A stretch of DNA of 64,000 bases from Acidobacteriota bacterium (GCA_019639115.1 JAHBSM010000005.1:186001-250000); one strand, 5' to 3'; counted from the stretch's first letter, positions 27,308-36,394 are shown. Program-made: numbers and translations. Notes: a model not told the origin generated them from the sequence alone.

Positions 27308-27719
27308 AACCAAGTCCGCGATGGGCTTCGATCCCCTCTTCATTTCCGATCTCGGTATCGGAAGCCATTTCGTAACAGCCAACGGCCGATGCCCATTGTT
27401 CGGCCGCCGTCGCCAGCGAGCGTCCGATACCGTGCCGCCTGTGGCCAGGTTCCACGTACCATCCCTCGATGTAGCCGATCTGGTCGGAGATACAATCCTC
27501 TGCCCACGACCGTATGCCGGCTTCGAGGAAACCTACTAGTCGATGTGAGGTATCTTCAGCAACAAATACCTGCTGCGTTTCGGGATGCTCGATAACATCC
27601 GCCATCTCGTCTTCGTGCTCCGCAACGCTTGCTTGGTCCCAAAGCAATTGGCGAAGGCGCAACCATTCCGGAAGGTCGCCATCCGTAAGAGGCCGGATCG
27701 TGTATCCGTAGTCATCCAT
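27261..27719 (-). CDS. AAC(6')-like GNAT N-acetyltransferase
   Basis: This 152-residue GNAT protein matches the aminoglycoside 6'-N-acetyltransferase pattern closely. It starts IRPLTDGDLPEWLRLRQLLW, has VGFLEAGIRSW and GYIEGWYVEPGHRRHGIGRSL (acetyl-CoA loop), then GCYEMASDTEIGN and HRGLGYEETSRLVHLRK. Family enzymes acetylate the 6'-amino group of aminoglycosides. Chromosomal relatives may have other substrates, so resistance is only a possibility. The gene stands alone behind the terminator of the upstream S41 gene, with no mobile element nearby. The downstream gene overlaps its end by 47 bases. Confidence 0.85.
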   Translation of the reverse strand: MDDYGYTIRPLTDGDLPEWLRLRQLLWDQASVAEHEDEMADVIEHPETQQVFVAEDTSHRLVGFLEAGIRSWAEDCISDQIGYIEGWYVEPGHRRHGIGRSLATAAEQWASAVGCYEMASDTEIGNEEGIEAHRGLGYEETSRLVHLRKSLQ

Positions 27720-27767
27720 TGACCCAGAATTCTAACAGTCATTGGGCGCCCGCAACAAGATTCAGAA

Positions 27768-27795
27768 TAAAAAAACCGTCCGACTGGCGGACGGT
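27768..27795 (-). terminator. Intrinsic terminator after the S41-like gene
   Basis: On the reverse strand a perfect 8-bp stem, ACCGTCCG/CGGACGGT, with a 5-base loop is followed by a run of seven T residues. It ends transcription of the gene at 27827-29110 before the acetyltransferase gene. Confidence 0.88.
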
Positions 27796-27826
27796 TCCCC
27801 GATGTATGACATTGGCTTTGGCTCGG

Positions 27827-29110
27827 CTAGGCGGCCTTAGCAGCCGCCGCGACCAATTCAAGAGCCTTCTTCATCTGAACATCCTCCTGCGCAGCAGGCG
27901 AAGCCGTTTTCGGCGTTGCTCCCGGCTTTGGCTGATCATTCGGATCCTGATCCAGTAAACTGTCAGACTCTATTGGTTCAATGGAATCGGGCCGTTTTAC
28001 TTCGACAGTGGGTTTAACACCCATGGAGTTCCTATCTTCGCCAAAAAATGGCGTACCTGACGGTGACGCCCACCTTGCGACCGTCAAAAGATACCCTCCT
28101 CCGCTTGAATGAGGAAAGAATGTCTGGTCGGTACCCATTCCAAATGTTCGCTCCCCGACTATCTCGCCGCGCTTACGTTCTTTGAATGCCGCCGCAACGA
28201 CTTCCGAGGCACCCGAGGTAGACAGATCAGTTACAAGCACGACCGGACCGTCGAAGATGGTTTTCGCTGCGTCGGCGGCGAATGAACGCAACGGCTTGTT
28301 CTCTTTACCGATCAATGTAGCCAGATTGCCGTCACGAATGAACAGATTAGCTACAGCGGCACCTTGTTCCAAAGTACCGGTCGAGACGCCGCGGAGGTCC
28401 AGAACCATTCGCTGTGCGCCTTGCCGTGTCACGTTCGTGATCACAGTTCGCAATTCACTCGTCGTAGATTCATCGATGCCAAATAGTTTGATCACGGCGG
28501 CCTTGTCGTTCTCAATACGAACTTCAGGCGACGGGATCTTTGCTGCGCCCCGCGTAACTTTGACCGTTCTCGGCTTCTCACCCGAGCGGAGCACACGCAG
28601 CGTCACTGTTGTGCCGGCTTCACCGCTGACGAGTCGTTTCGCTTCGTAAAGAGAGATGTCCCGCGTCGCCTTACCGTCAACATACTCGAAATAATCGCCC
28701 GAACGGATACCGGCCTTATCTGCATTTGACCCTTTGGTCACGGCGATAACATAAAGGTAGCCGGCCACCTGCGAATACTCCGCTCCGATCCCAACCAACG
28801 AAGCAGTCTTCTTATCCGAGAGTTCGCGTGCAAGGTCCGCATTCAAATACGCCGAGAACGGATCAAGCCCGTCGGCTATACCTTTTAGGCCGCCCTGGCG
28901 AACCTTTTCGAAATCAGGTACGTCCACATAATCGTTTTGAATGTGGCCAAGCACCTCTTCGAGGATCTTGAGCTGGGCATTGGGATCGTTTACGGTTTGC
29001 TGTGCGCTGGACGTGAGCAATCCGCCGATGGCCGGCAGCCCGCCGATCATCGCGTAGATCGCGAATACACCAGAAAGGCTCAAGACCAGGATTTTTGATT
29101 TGAATGACAT
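27827..29110 (-). CDS. S41-family peptidase homologue without catalytic dyad (probable pseudo-enzyme)
   Basis: This 427-residue protein has an N-terminal membrane anchor or uncleaved signal (about residues 7-30), a CTP N-terminal segment, a PDZ domain (about 95-180) and a C-terminal S41 core. At the dyad positions the nucleophile Ser is Gly300 (STSGASE) and the Lys is Met325 (TFGMGTDQ); both are normally S and K, 25 residues apart. The fold is otherwise conserved (VGERTFG, DLRG). It may act as a scaffold or regulator of a true CTP such as the one at 12702. The gene ends at a strong terminator. Its start is divergent from the RuvX-like gene. Confidence 0.85.
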   Translation of the reverse strand: MSFKSKILVLSLSGVFAIYAMIGGLPAIGGLLTSSAQQTVNDPNAQLKILEEVLGHIQNDYVDVPDFEKVRQGGLKGIADGLDPFSAYLNADLARELSDKKTASLVGIGAEYSQVAGYLYVIAVTKGSNADKAGIRSGDYFEYVDGKATRDISLYEAKRLVSGEAGTTVTLRVLRSGEKPRTVKVTRGAAKIPSPEVRIENDKAAVIKLFGIDESTTSELRTVITNVTRQGAQRMVLDLRGVSTGTLEQGAAVANLFIRDGNLATLIGKENKPLRSFAADAAKTIFDGPVVLVTDLSTSGASEVVAAAFKERKRGEIVGERTFGMGTDQTFFPHSSGGGYLLTVARWASPSGTPFFGEDRNSMGVKPTVEVKRPDSIEPIESDSLLDQDPNDQPKPGATPKTASPAAQEDVQMKKALELVAAAAKAA

Positions 29111-29200
29111 ATACTCTCTATTGACCGAACGCTGATCGTATTTAGCGAAGGCCTGACTCTCGATTATTTAACATCGACCTCTAACGCGCAAGGTCAATAA

Positions 29201-29677
29201 ATGCACAAAGACCCTGAATTTGCAGACTTCCCCGGCCGCGATCGACCCGGCCGGATCGTTGCCCTGGATATCGGAACGAAAAGATGCGGCGTCGCAATTT
29301 CCGACGAACTGCGGATAACCGTCCGTCCGCTCGTCAGCTTGGCTCGAAGCAATTGGAAACGACTCCTAAACGATATCTCTGCGATCATCGCGGACTTTGA
29401 TGCCGCCGCCTTGGTCCTGGGTTTGCCGATTGAAAATGACGGGTCCGACTCCGCAATGACTGCCGACGTCCGAGATCTGGCACGCAAATTCTCTCTCTCA
29501 CTTACGATACCGGTACTTCTGCAGAATGAGGCTTACACGACCTATGAAGCTCGCGGCCGGATCTGGCACCTGGACGCTCCCGGCGACCGCGACAGCGTAG
29601 CCGCGGCCGTCATCCTCGAGGATCTGATAGACCGTTTAGATCTATCACTTGCCGGCGGGCGAGAACACGACGGTTGA
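29201..29677 (+). CDS. ruvX: RuvX/YqgF-type Holliday-junction resolvase-like protein
   Basis: This 158-residue RNase-H-fold protein has the first motif LDIGTKRCGVAISD (catalytic Asp), LGLPIENDGSD (the GLPxxxDG region) and DSVAAAVILEDLID at the C-terminus. The usual DERLTT motif reads NEAYTT here, so one acidic residue is Asn. YqgF proteins are essential in many bacteria and act in 16S rRNA 5'-end processing. The 3' end overlaps the convergent penicillin-acylase-like gene by 33 bases. The start ATG is preceded by AAGGTCAATAA, a weak site; an alternative start at the internal Met is absent, which supports this one. Confidence 0.82.
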   Translation: MHKDPEFADFPGRDRPGRIVALDIGTKRCGVAISDELRITVRPLVSLARSNWKRLLNDISAIIADFDAAALVLGLPIENDGSDSAMTADVRDLARKFSLSLTIPVLLQNEAYTTYEARGRIWHLDAPGDRDSVAAAVILEDLIDRLDLSLAGGREHDG

Positions 29678-31981
29678 GGCCGAAGCCGCTTTGACCGCAG
29701 CCTGACTGAACGGTAAGATGGCGGGCCGTCCGCTTTTCCAAAGATCAAACTGGTCCTTCCAATGCGGTGAACGAGGATCGCCGCTCTGACCGAGAGGTAA
29801 TACGTGGCGAGTCGCATCCCAGTTTCCGGGCGTGGTAACTAATCGCATCGAGACATATGAACCAACATTCGGCGTCTGGCCGCTGCCCCGCAGAGGATCC
29901 TTCGGCGTGGAAAACTGAGCACCGATCAGCGGAGCCGCTCCAAGCGGATGCGGAAAGCGGGCACTGCTGATCTTGCCCCACGTCCATGCCGCCCTATCTT
30001 TACCGTATTGACGCTCTAGAGACGTGATCGATTCCTGTTCGCAAGCCCCGATAAGCTTTGAATAGTCGTCGTAGCCAGACGGCAGCCACCTCGAGGATCG
30101 CTTCTCGATCGCCCACGGCAGAACCTTTTCACGAACTGCCGCCGCCGGAATATTTGCGTTACCTTCGGTCATCTTTGATGCGGCACAGCCCCGCATTTCA
30201 TTCACGATCAACGCCTCGCTCGAATCGGGAGTCATCCGTCCGTCCCATTTCCGCAATTGATCAGCGGTTGCTTCGCTCAGTCCTCCGGTATCAACCGCAT
30301 CTTTGGCGAATTTCAACAAAGGGATGTTTAGATCGTCCAATTGGATCGAGGTCGCATCATCCAAGCTGATCTTTGTATTCTTTGAGAGGAGATCAAAGAT
30401 ACGCCTCGCCCTCCAGGAAAGCGCATCGTGCGTCATCTGTTTGTATTTGTAGCTGGTCCCGACGATCCTCTGATTCGCGGTCACGATAAAACCGCTCTCG
30501 GGATTATACAGATTCGGAAGTTCCTCGAAAGGGATATAGCCGATCCAGTCTCCGTCCGAGGAAGACCCCGAATACGGCAGCGCTCCGTAACCTGTGCGCC
30601 TGATCGGGATCTTTCCCGCGGCATACCAGCCTATATTCCCTTTTACGTCCGCATAAACGAAATTCTGCGTTGGGCCGCCATAGGTTCTCAACGCAGAGGT
30701 AAAGTCGGCCCAGGACCTTGCGCGGTTGAGCTTAAAGAATGCGACGAACTCCAAATTCTGCGGGTCGAGGGCCGTCCATCTGAGCGAGTACTTACCCGAC
30801 GCATCATCGATCAGCAAAGGACCTCTTGGAGTGACGACGACCTCAAATTCGGCATCGGTGAGTTCGGGCGAGAGCGGATTCTTTCTATATCGGATCAATT
30901 CCTTGCGACGTTCGGGCGTTTCCCATTTATCGCCCGGTGACGCAACCTCGCCCTTCTCGTTAAATCTCTCTTCGTAGAGATCCTGAACGTCAGGGCCTAC
31001 ATTCGTCGCTCCCCAGGCTATATTGTCATTATGTCCGAGCACTACACCGGGTGAGCCGGGCAAGGTAACTCCGGCACAATGGATATCAGGCGATGAAAGG
31101 CCGATAAGGTACCAGATACCCGGCGCGGTCGGCGCCAGGTGCGGATCGTTAGCGAGCAGGGCCTTTCCGTCGGCAGTACGTTTACCCGAGATGACCCAGT
31201 TGTTGCTTGCGGCCAGATCCTCTGCATACAAGCCGACCCTCGAAAGCGATGTCTCCCGAAGTGCCTCTTCACGTTCGAGAGCGGATATAGCTCGCGGGCT
31301 GAGTTCCGCCGAACCGTTGGATTGAGCCACAGCGGCGGCTTCAGGAGTGTCTTTGCCGAAAAGGATCACGTCCCAGGGCGAAACAATGTTAGTGAGGTCC
31401 GCCGCCTTTTCGGCCGAGATGTTTTTGAGTTTCGCCCGCATGATGTCGCCCCGCCAGGTGGTGCTCAAAGCATCGGATAGGACTTTACCGATCACGATCG
31501 TGTCGGCTGCCGTCCAATGACGCGGGCGATATTGGAGTATGGTCATCTCGATAGGCAGCGTGGCGGGCGTTAGTCCGTCGATATAGGCGTTGACACCCCG
31601 AACATAGGCATCCAGGGCCGATCGCACTTCCGCATCGAGGGCCCTGCTGCTCTTCTCGGCTATTTCCGCAAACCCAAATCGTCGCCAGCGCTTATCCTCT
31701 TCAATGACCGAAGCGCCGAAGATCTCGGCAGTTTCGCCGCGAGCAAGCCGCCTCATGACATCCATTTGAAAAAGGCGATCCCCCGCCATTACATAGCCTT
31801 GAGCAAAATAGAGATCGTCATTGTTCTGCGCGTAGATGTAGGGGATGCCGCGTCCGTCTCGCATTACGGTCACTTGAGCCTTCAGCCCGGGCAGCGAGAT
31901 CTTCTGCGATTCCTGCCCAAAGCCCGTAAACGCCGAAAGGACAAACAGTAGAAACAAACTGAGCGATCGTATCTTGTACAT
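29645..31981 (-). CDS. Penicillin acylase-family (S45) Ntn hydrolase, exported
   Basis: This 778-residue precursor has a signal peptide (residues 1-22, ending GFGQ), an alpha-subunit region, and a predicted autocleavage before Ser259 in AASNNWVISG, the family nucleophile. The beta-subunit region carries NDPHL, the APGIWYLIGL stretch and YGGPTQNFVYADVKGNIGW. The oxyanion and Asn residues of the S45 pattern appear to be present. Members hydrolyse acyl-amide bonds in penicillins, acyl-homoserine lactones or related substrates; the substrate here cannot be told. It is expected to act in the periplasm. Its 3' end overlaps the RuvX-like gene. Confidence 0.92.
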   Translation of the reverse strand: MYKIRSLSLFLLFVLSAFTGFGQESQKISLPGLKAQVTVMRDGRGIPYIYAQNNDDLYFAQGYVMAGDRLFQMDVMRRLARGETAEIFGASVIEEDKRWRRFGFAEIAEKSSRALDAEVRSALDAYVRGVNAYIDGLTPATLPIEMTILQYRPRHWTAADTIVIGKVLSDALSTTWRGDIMRAKLKNISAEKAADLTNIVSPWDVILFGKDTPEAAAVAQSNGSAELSPRAISALEREEALRETSLSRVGLYAEDLAASNNWVISGKRTADGKALLANDPHLAPTAPGIWYLIGLSSPDIHCAGVTLPGSPGVVLGHNDNIAWGATNVGPDVQDLYEERFNEKGEVASPGDKWETPERRKELIRYRKNPLSPELTDAEFEVVVTPRGPLLIDDASGKYSLRWTALDPQNLEFVAFFKLNRARSWADFTSALRTYGGPTQNFVYADVKGNIGWYAAGKIPIRRTGYGALPYSGSSSDGDWIGYIPFEELPNLYNPESGFIVTANQRIVGTSYKYKQMTHDALSWRARRIFDLLSKNTKISLDDATSIQLDDLNIPLLKFAKDAVDTGGLSEATADQLRKWDGRMTPDSSEALIVNEMRGCAASKMTEGNANIPAAAVREKVLPWAIEKRSSRWLPSGYDDYSKLIGACEQESITSLERQYGKDRAAWTWGKISSARFPHPLGAAPLIGAQFSTPKDPLRGSGQTPNVGSYVSMRLVTTPGNWDATRHVLPLGQSGDPRSPHWKDQFDLWKSGRPAILPFSQAAVKAASASTVVFSPAGK

Positions 31982-32045
31982 AAAATTAGAGTTGACCTAC
32001 GAACAAGTTTTGAAGTGAAAGCATCGTTAAGTTAAACTTTTTTCT

Positions 32046-32465
32046 ATGTTATCTCAAATCAGCCTGCGAATAACGGTCCTCTGCGCTCTTGTGGTCGCAT
32101 TCAGTTTTTTGGGGTGTTCAAAGACCGCCGACCCGGTGAGCAATGCCACTAACACTCGAGCGGCGGACCCGAAACCTGCCTCGACAGCTAAAGATGAGGT
32201 CGCAGAAGCTCGTGATCTTTACACCGTCAATTGTATGACCTGTCATCGTGATAGCGGCAAAGGCGGCAAAGTGACGGTAGATGGCCGCGCACTGGACCCC
32301 GACGACCTGACCACCGAAAAAATGAAAGCAAAGACTGATGAAAAGCTCCTTGCTTACGTTGCGGACGGCGTTCCGGACGAAGGCATGCCGGCATTCAAAG
32401 ATAAACTTACGGCCGACCAAATGACGTTGGTTGTGAAGCATGTCAGGACGCTTCAGGGAAAATAG
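32046..32465 (+). CDS. Class I cytochrome c lipoprotein
   Basis: This 139-residue protein has a signal peptide with a lipobox (FLGC, Cys24) and one haem-binding motif CMTCH (Cys63, Cys66, His67). A probable axial Met lies in the EGMPAFKDKLT loop (consensus MPxF). The length and GMPAF motif resemble electron carriers linked to haem-copper oxidases. It needs the ResB/CcsA system at 23.2-26.4 kb for maturation. It is divergent from the acylase-like gene and is followed by a tRNA gene 48 bases later. Confidence 0.9.
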   Translation: MLSQISLRITVLCALVVAFSFLGCSKTADPVSNATNTRAADPKPASTAKDEVAEARDLYTVNCMTCHRDSGKGGKVTVDGRALDPDDLTTEKMKAKTDEKLLAYVADGVPDEGMPAFKDKLTADQMTLVVKHVRTLQGK

Positions 32466-32472
32466 CTGGGAC

Positions 32473-32501
32473 TTGCTTTCCGAGTCAGCTAACAATACAC
32501 T
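32473..32501 (+). promoter_or_regulatory. Probable promoter of tRNA-Arg(TCG)
   Basis: TTGCTT (32473-32478) and TACACT (32496-32501) are separated by 17 bases, and the predicted start near 32508 is six bases before the tRNA. Confidence 0.5.
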
Positions 32502-32513
32502 TTTTCTCGGTGT

Positions 32514-32590
32514 GCACCCTTAGCTCAGTTGAATAGAGCGTCTGACTTCGGATCAGAAGGTCGCAGGTTTGAGTCCTGCAGGGTGTACCA
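32514..32590 (+). tRNA. tRNA-Arg (anticodon TCG)
   Basis: A 77-base cloverleaf can be drawn. The acceptor GCACCCT pairs with AGGGTGT (first pair G-U), and the D-arm contains AGCTC..GAGC. The anticodon stem CTGA/TCAG has loop CTTCGGA (anticodon TCG, decoding CGA), and the T-arm is GCAGG TTTGAGT CCTGC. CCA is genomically encoded at the 3' end. Confidence 0.95.
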
Positions 32591-32633
32591 TCCAATTCCA
32601 GACATACAGCACTTCCACATTGCCATATTTGGA

Positions 32634-33572
32634 TCAAATGTCCGGCACATAGAACGTCCGCCCCGAATTCGAAACAGATCTTAGTCCGAGTCCGGACAGT
32701 TCGCTCTCCTTGACTCCTAAGTAAGTGAAATGAGGGAGGTCGGACGTCACAGTTTGGAACCATCCGTTCGCCGCCAGGATCGCACGCACTCGTGCGTTCT
32801 CAAATTCTTTTACGTCTAGAGCAAGCATCGAAAGATGCTGAGAGCTGCCGGGCGGCGCGACCGAATAGATGATCGACTTGTCTAATGTCTTGGCAAAGAA
32901 CACGCCATCGGATTCGAGCTTCAGGATCTCGGGCACCTGCGCAAAGGGCGACAACGACCTGATACGATTCGCGTCCGCATTAGTGATCCTGCCCTTTGAG
33001 ACCCAATACTTCAGCCCCGGCTCAACTCGGCTTGCCCAAAGGTCCACCGTGTGCCCGTAGCTTCTCTTTGCCGAATCCGACCCTCTCGGTGAGATCGACA
33101 AGCCCTCTCGAGATGCCGCAGCGATCGCCGCCCTCAGAGCCGCCATCGCCGGCTCTTGAAGTTCAATCCTAAATCCGCCGACCGTTTCGACCGACGTCTT
33201 CACTGACCGCTGGTATGCCGTAACGTCAGCTTCATTTTCGAATACGACCTTCGAAGGCGGCACCGCTCCGCCGCGTGCGACAAATACAGCTCCGTACTCT
33301 CGCATAAGCAGCCTGCCAGCGTCGTCTTTTGGCATTGCAAGTCCCTGGGGAAGGCTTTTTATAAAAGTAGAACCCTCGACTATTTGGCGCGATAGATCCG
33401 GCCTGGGCGGCGGTGTCGGCTCGGCAGCGGGCGACTTCGTTTCGATAGTTCGATCCGGTTTTGTTTCCGTCACGGCGTTGCTTTTGGAATTGCTAATTGT
33501 ATTGGATGCCATTGACCAGCAGCCGGCCGATGCGACCGCCACTATTACGCCAAATAATCTGAATCTGCCCAC
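32634..33572 (-). CDS. M15-like D-Ala-D-Ala carboxypeptidase lipoprotein (divergent)
   Basis: This 312-residue protein starts at GTG 33572 behind GGGAGG. It has a lipobox (VASAGC, Cys18), a Ser/Thr/Pro linker (about residues 19-60), and a C-terminal domain whose GSSQHLSMLALDV resembles the SxHxxGxAxD zinc motif of M15 peptidases. LPHFTYLG stands at the place of the final His. The glycine of the motif is Ser/Met here, so conservation is partial. M15 enzymes trim peptidoglycan stem peptides. It ends 44 bases after the tRNA-Arg gene and is divergent from nothing close; hutH is upstream on the same strand. Confidence 0.6.
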   Translation of the reverse strand: MGRFRLFGVIVAVASAGCWSMASNTISNSKSNAVTETKPDRTIETKSPAAEPTPPPRPDLSRQIVEGSTFIKSLPQGLAMPKDDAGRLLMREYGAVFVARGGAVPPSKVVFENEADVTAYQRSVKTSVETVGGFRIELQEPAMAALRAAIAAASREGLSISPRGSDSAKRSYGHTVDLWASRVEPGLKYWVSKGRITNADANRIRSLSPFAQVPEILKLESDGVFFAKTLDKSIIYSVAPPGSSQHLSMLALDVKEFENARVRAILAANGWFQTVTSDLPHFTYLGVKESELSGLGLRSVSNSGRTFYVPDI

Positions 33573-33582
33573 TTAAACCTCC

Positions 33583-35115
33583 CTATCCGCCTACGAATTC
33601 GGCCACCGCTCTGGACACTCCGTCAAGATGGGACTTCATATAGACATCCTTTTCGATGAAAGGAACCTCTCGCCGTACGGCCGCATATAGCTCTGAGGTG
33701 CCTCGTCCGAGTTTGGCGTCTCCGCGGGTAGAACGACGGCGAAGATCTATACCTTGAGCTGCACAGAACGCCTCGATCTCGAGTATCTGCCGAAGATTGT
33801 TAACAACCTGGCGTAACTTGAGAGCCGCAGTCGCTCCCATCGAAACATGATCCTCCACATTCGCCGACGTAGGTATCGTATCCACACTCGCCGGATGCGA
33901 GAGTATCTTATTCTCGGTGCAGAGTGCCGCCGCCGTGTATTGCACTATCATAAAGCCGGAATTAAGGCCGCCGGATTCTGTCAAAAACGCGGGAAGCACG
34001 TGCGAGTTGGACGCCTCGTCGGTTAGACGCATTATCCTTCGTTCCGAGATGTTCCCTAATTCGGTCAACGCGATCGCGAGGTAATCGAACGCCAGGGCCA
34101 ATGGCTCGCCATGGAAATTCCCTCCGCTTACAACATCGATCGAATCGTCCGGGCCGACGAAGATCAACGGATTATCAGTTACGGCGTTTAGCTCAAGCTT
34201 CAACAGCCACTCCGCATACAGCACGGCGTCCCGGCAAGCGCCGTGTACCTGCGGCATGCAACGCAGCGTATATGCGTCCTGTACATTTGCCGGATCGAAA
34301 TCCCTCACAAACTCGCTGCCCTCTAGCAAGGCACGCAGATTTGCCGCGCAGTCGTTCTGTCTGGGATGCGGACGAAGCTCGTGGATCCGTTCGTCAAATG
34401 CCATCAGGGTACCGTTCAGGGCTTCCAGCGATAGACAACCGCATAGATCGGCGAGTTCAGCAAGTTGGGTCGAACGCCACGATTCGATCAGGCCAATAGC
34501 GGTCATGACCGTGGTTCCGTTCGTCAAGGCGAGACCCTCTTTAGCTGCAAGAGTTACAGGTCTCAGGTTAGCTCGTGTCAGTGCTTCGGCACCGGAGTAA
34601 CGTTGACCTTCAAACTCCGCTGACCCTTCGCCGATCAAAACACATGCAAAATGGGCAAGCGGCGCCAGGTCGCCACTCGCACCAAGGCTGCCCTTTTCCG
34701 GTATCACGGGATGAATTCCCTTGTTCAAGCAATCAAGAATGAGCTGCAGCGTCTCCCGTCGAATGCCTGAATAGCCACGCGCAAGCGTATTGGCTCGGAT
34801 CAGCATTATGGCTCGTGTCGTAGGCACGTCGAAAGGTTCACCAACACCCACGGCGTGGCTTAGGACTATGTTCCGCTGTAACTGTTCGACCTCTTCGCGG
34901 CTGATTATCTTGTCCTTGAATGCGCCAAAACCCGTTGTGATCCCATAGGCGATCTCTCCGCGATCGAGCAGAGCAGCGACCGCCGCGGCTGATCTATCGA
35001 CCTTTACCCGGGCACCTTCTGCGAGAGTCACGAACGGATCGCCGGGCCGCCCGAAAGCGACCGCCACGACGTCCTCAAACGTAAGATTCTCTCCGTCTAT
35101 TTGGATCTCAGCCAT
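33583..35115 (-). CDS. hutH: Histidine ammonia-lyase
   Basis: This 510-residue protein has the MIO-forming tripeptide Ala146-Ser147-Gly148 in GSLGASGDLAPLAH, plus YGITTGFGAF, NGTTVMTA, and VSGGNFHGEPLAL. It converts L-histidine to urocanate and ammonia. The start overlaps the end of hutI by eight bases, so the two are translationally coupled in the order YCII-hutI-hutH. The next gene downstream, 10 bases away, is the M15-like lipoprotein. Confidence 0.96.
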   Translation of the reverse strand: MAEIQIDGENLTFEDVVAVAFGRPGDPFVTLAEGARVKVDRSAAAVAALLDRGEIAYGITTGFGAFKDKIISREEVEQLQRNIVLSHAVGVGEPFDVPTTRAIMLIRANTLARGYSGIRRETLQLILDCLNKGIHPVIPEKGSLGASGDLAPLAHFACVLIGEGSAEFEGQRYSGAEALTRANLRPVTLAAKEGLALTNGTTVMTAIGLIESWRSTQLAELADLCGCLSLEALNGTLMAFDERIHELRPHPRQNDCAANLRALLEGSEFVRDFDPANVQDAYTLRCMPQVHGACRDAVLYAEWLLKLELNAVTDNPLIFVGPDDSIDVVSGGNFHGEPLALAFDYLAIALTELGNISERRIMRLTDEASNSHVLPAFLTESGGLNSGFMIVQYTAAALCTENKILSHPASVDTIPTSANVEDHVSMGATAALKLRQVVNNLRQILEIEAFCAAQGIDLRRRSTRGDAKLGRGTSELYAAVRREVPFIEKDVYMKSHLDGVSRAVAEFVGG

Positions 35116-36394
35116 TTGAGGTAAATTTGCCTCGCTTGATCACATGAAGCACGAGGTTTCCTCCGAATTCATATACGATCTGTCGATGATCTACACAATC
35201 CAGGATCAGCATGTCCGCTGCCTTGCCGACCTCGATCGAGCCGAATCTATCGCCAAGGCCAACGGAATGGGCAGCGTTTATCGTTGCTGCATTCAACGCT
35301 TCTGAAGGCAGCAATCGCTGATATCGGCTTGCGATCGCCATTGCCATCGGCATCGATGGACATGGCGCCGACCCCGGGTTGAAATCAGTCGAGAGCGCAA
35401 CCGCGCATCCTTTGTCGATCAATCGCCGGGCCGGTGCAAATTCTACCTTGCCGGCGCTGAAATTCTCGGTCGGTATCACGACGCCTATCGTATCACTCTC
35501 CGCCAGGATCCCGACTTCACGTTCGCTTATAGCGTCCAAATGGTCTATCGACGCCGCATGGCTTCGGATCGAAGCTTCGCTGCCGCCGAGATTGCTGAAC
35601 TGATCGACGTGTGATTTCAGTCTGAACCCGAGCGACCCGGCCGTCGCGAATATTCGGCCCATCTGCTCCACGTCGAATGCATTCCTCTCAGTGAAAACAT
35701 CACAGAAGAAAGGTGTACTCTTTTGATAGAAATGCGAGCCTAGATACCAATTCCAGGCCGCGGGCAGCATTTCTTCGCAGATGAGCGAGACGTAAGCTTC
35801 GGGGTCATTTCTGAATTCAGGAGCGATCGTGTGCGCGGCCAGGAATGTAGGGACAATATCGGCTTCGTGGATAACATCGAGCCTCTCGATCACCTGAAGC
35901 ATCTTGAGTTCCGCCTTTGTATCAAGCCCGTAACCCGTTTTGATCTCGATAGTTGTAGTGCCTGCCTTGAACATTTTGTTCAAGCGAGCAAGCGACTCAT
36001 CGACGAGTAGATCTACCGATGCCTCACGTGACTTTTTTACTGTTGAAAGAATTCCGCCGCCTGCCGAAAGGATGTCGAGATATTCCGCGCCTTGTAGTTT
36101 TAATACGAACTCGTCAAGGCGGTCACCCGCATACACTATGTGCGTATGCGGATCCACAAAACCAGGACAAGCGGCACGCCCCTCAGCGCTAAATGTCCGC
36201 TCGCCAACAAATTCATCCAGTATCTCTTGATGTGGGCCAACGGCCGTGAAAATGCCATCAGAAATTGCGACCGAAGCGTTCTCGATCAAATTCACTTCCC
36301 GCATCTCCGCACCACGCTTCGGCCCGCGGCCATTCGCGGCGCAGGTGACAAGCTGACCGATATCGGTTATCACGAGTTCGGCCTGCTGCATCAA
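35108..36394 (-). CDS. hutI: Imidazolonepropionase
   Basis: This 428-residue amidohydrolase has the metal-binding DPHTHIVYAGDR motif, a His in PTFLAAHTIAPE, and LSTDFNPGSAPCPSMPMAMAIA near the C-terminus. It hydrolyses 4-imidazolone-5-propionate to N-formimino-L-glutamate. It lies between the YCII gene (4-base ATGA overlap) and hutH (8-base overlap). An adjacent start at 36391 (MM) cannot be told apart from 36394. Confidence 0.96.
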   Translation of the reverse strand: MMQQAELVITDIGQLVTCAANGRGPKRGAEMREVNLIENASVAISDGIFTAVGPHQEILDEFVGERTFSAEGRAACPGFVDPHTHIVYAGDRLDEFVLKLQGAEYLDILSAGGGILSTVKKSREASVDLLVDESLARLNKMFKAGTTTIEIKTGYGLDTKAELKMLQVIERLDVIHEADIVPTFLAAHTIAPEFRNDPEAYVSLICEEMLPAAWNWYLGSHFYQKSTPFFCDVFTERNAFDVEQMGRIFATAGSLGFRLKSHVDQFSNLGGSEASIRSHAASIDHLDAISEREVGILAESDTIGVVIPTENFSAGKVEFAPARRLIDKGCAVALSTDFNPGSAPCPSMPMAMAIASRYQRLLPSEALNAATINAAHSVGLGDRFGSIEVGKAADMLILDCVDHRQIVYEFGGNLVLHVIKRGKFTSNG

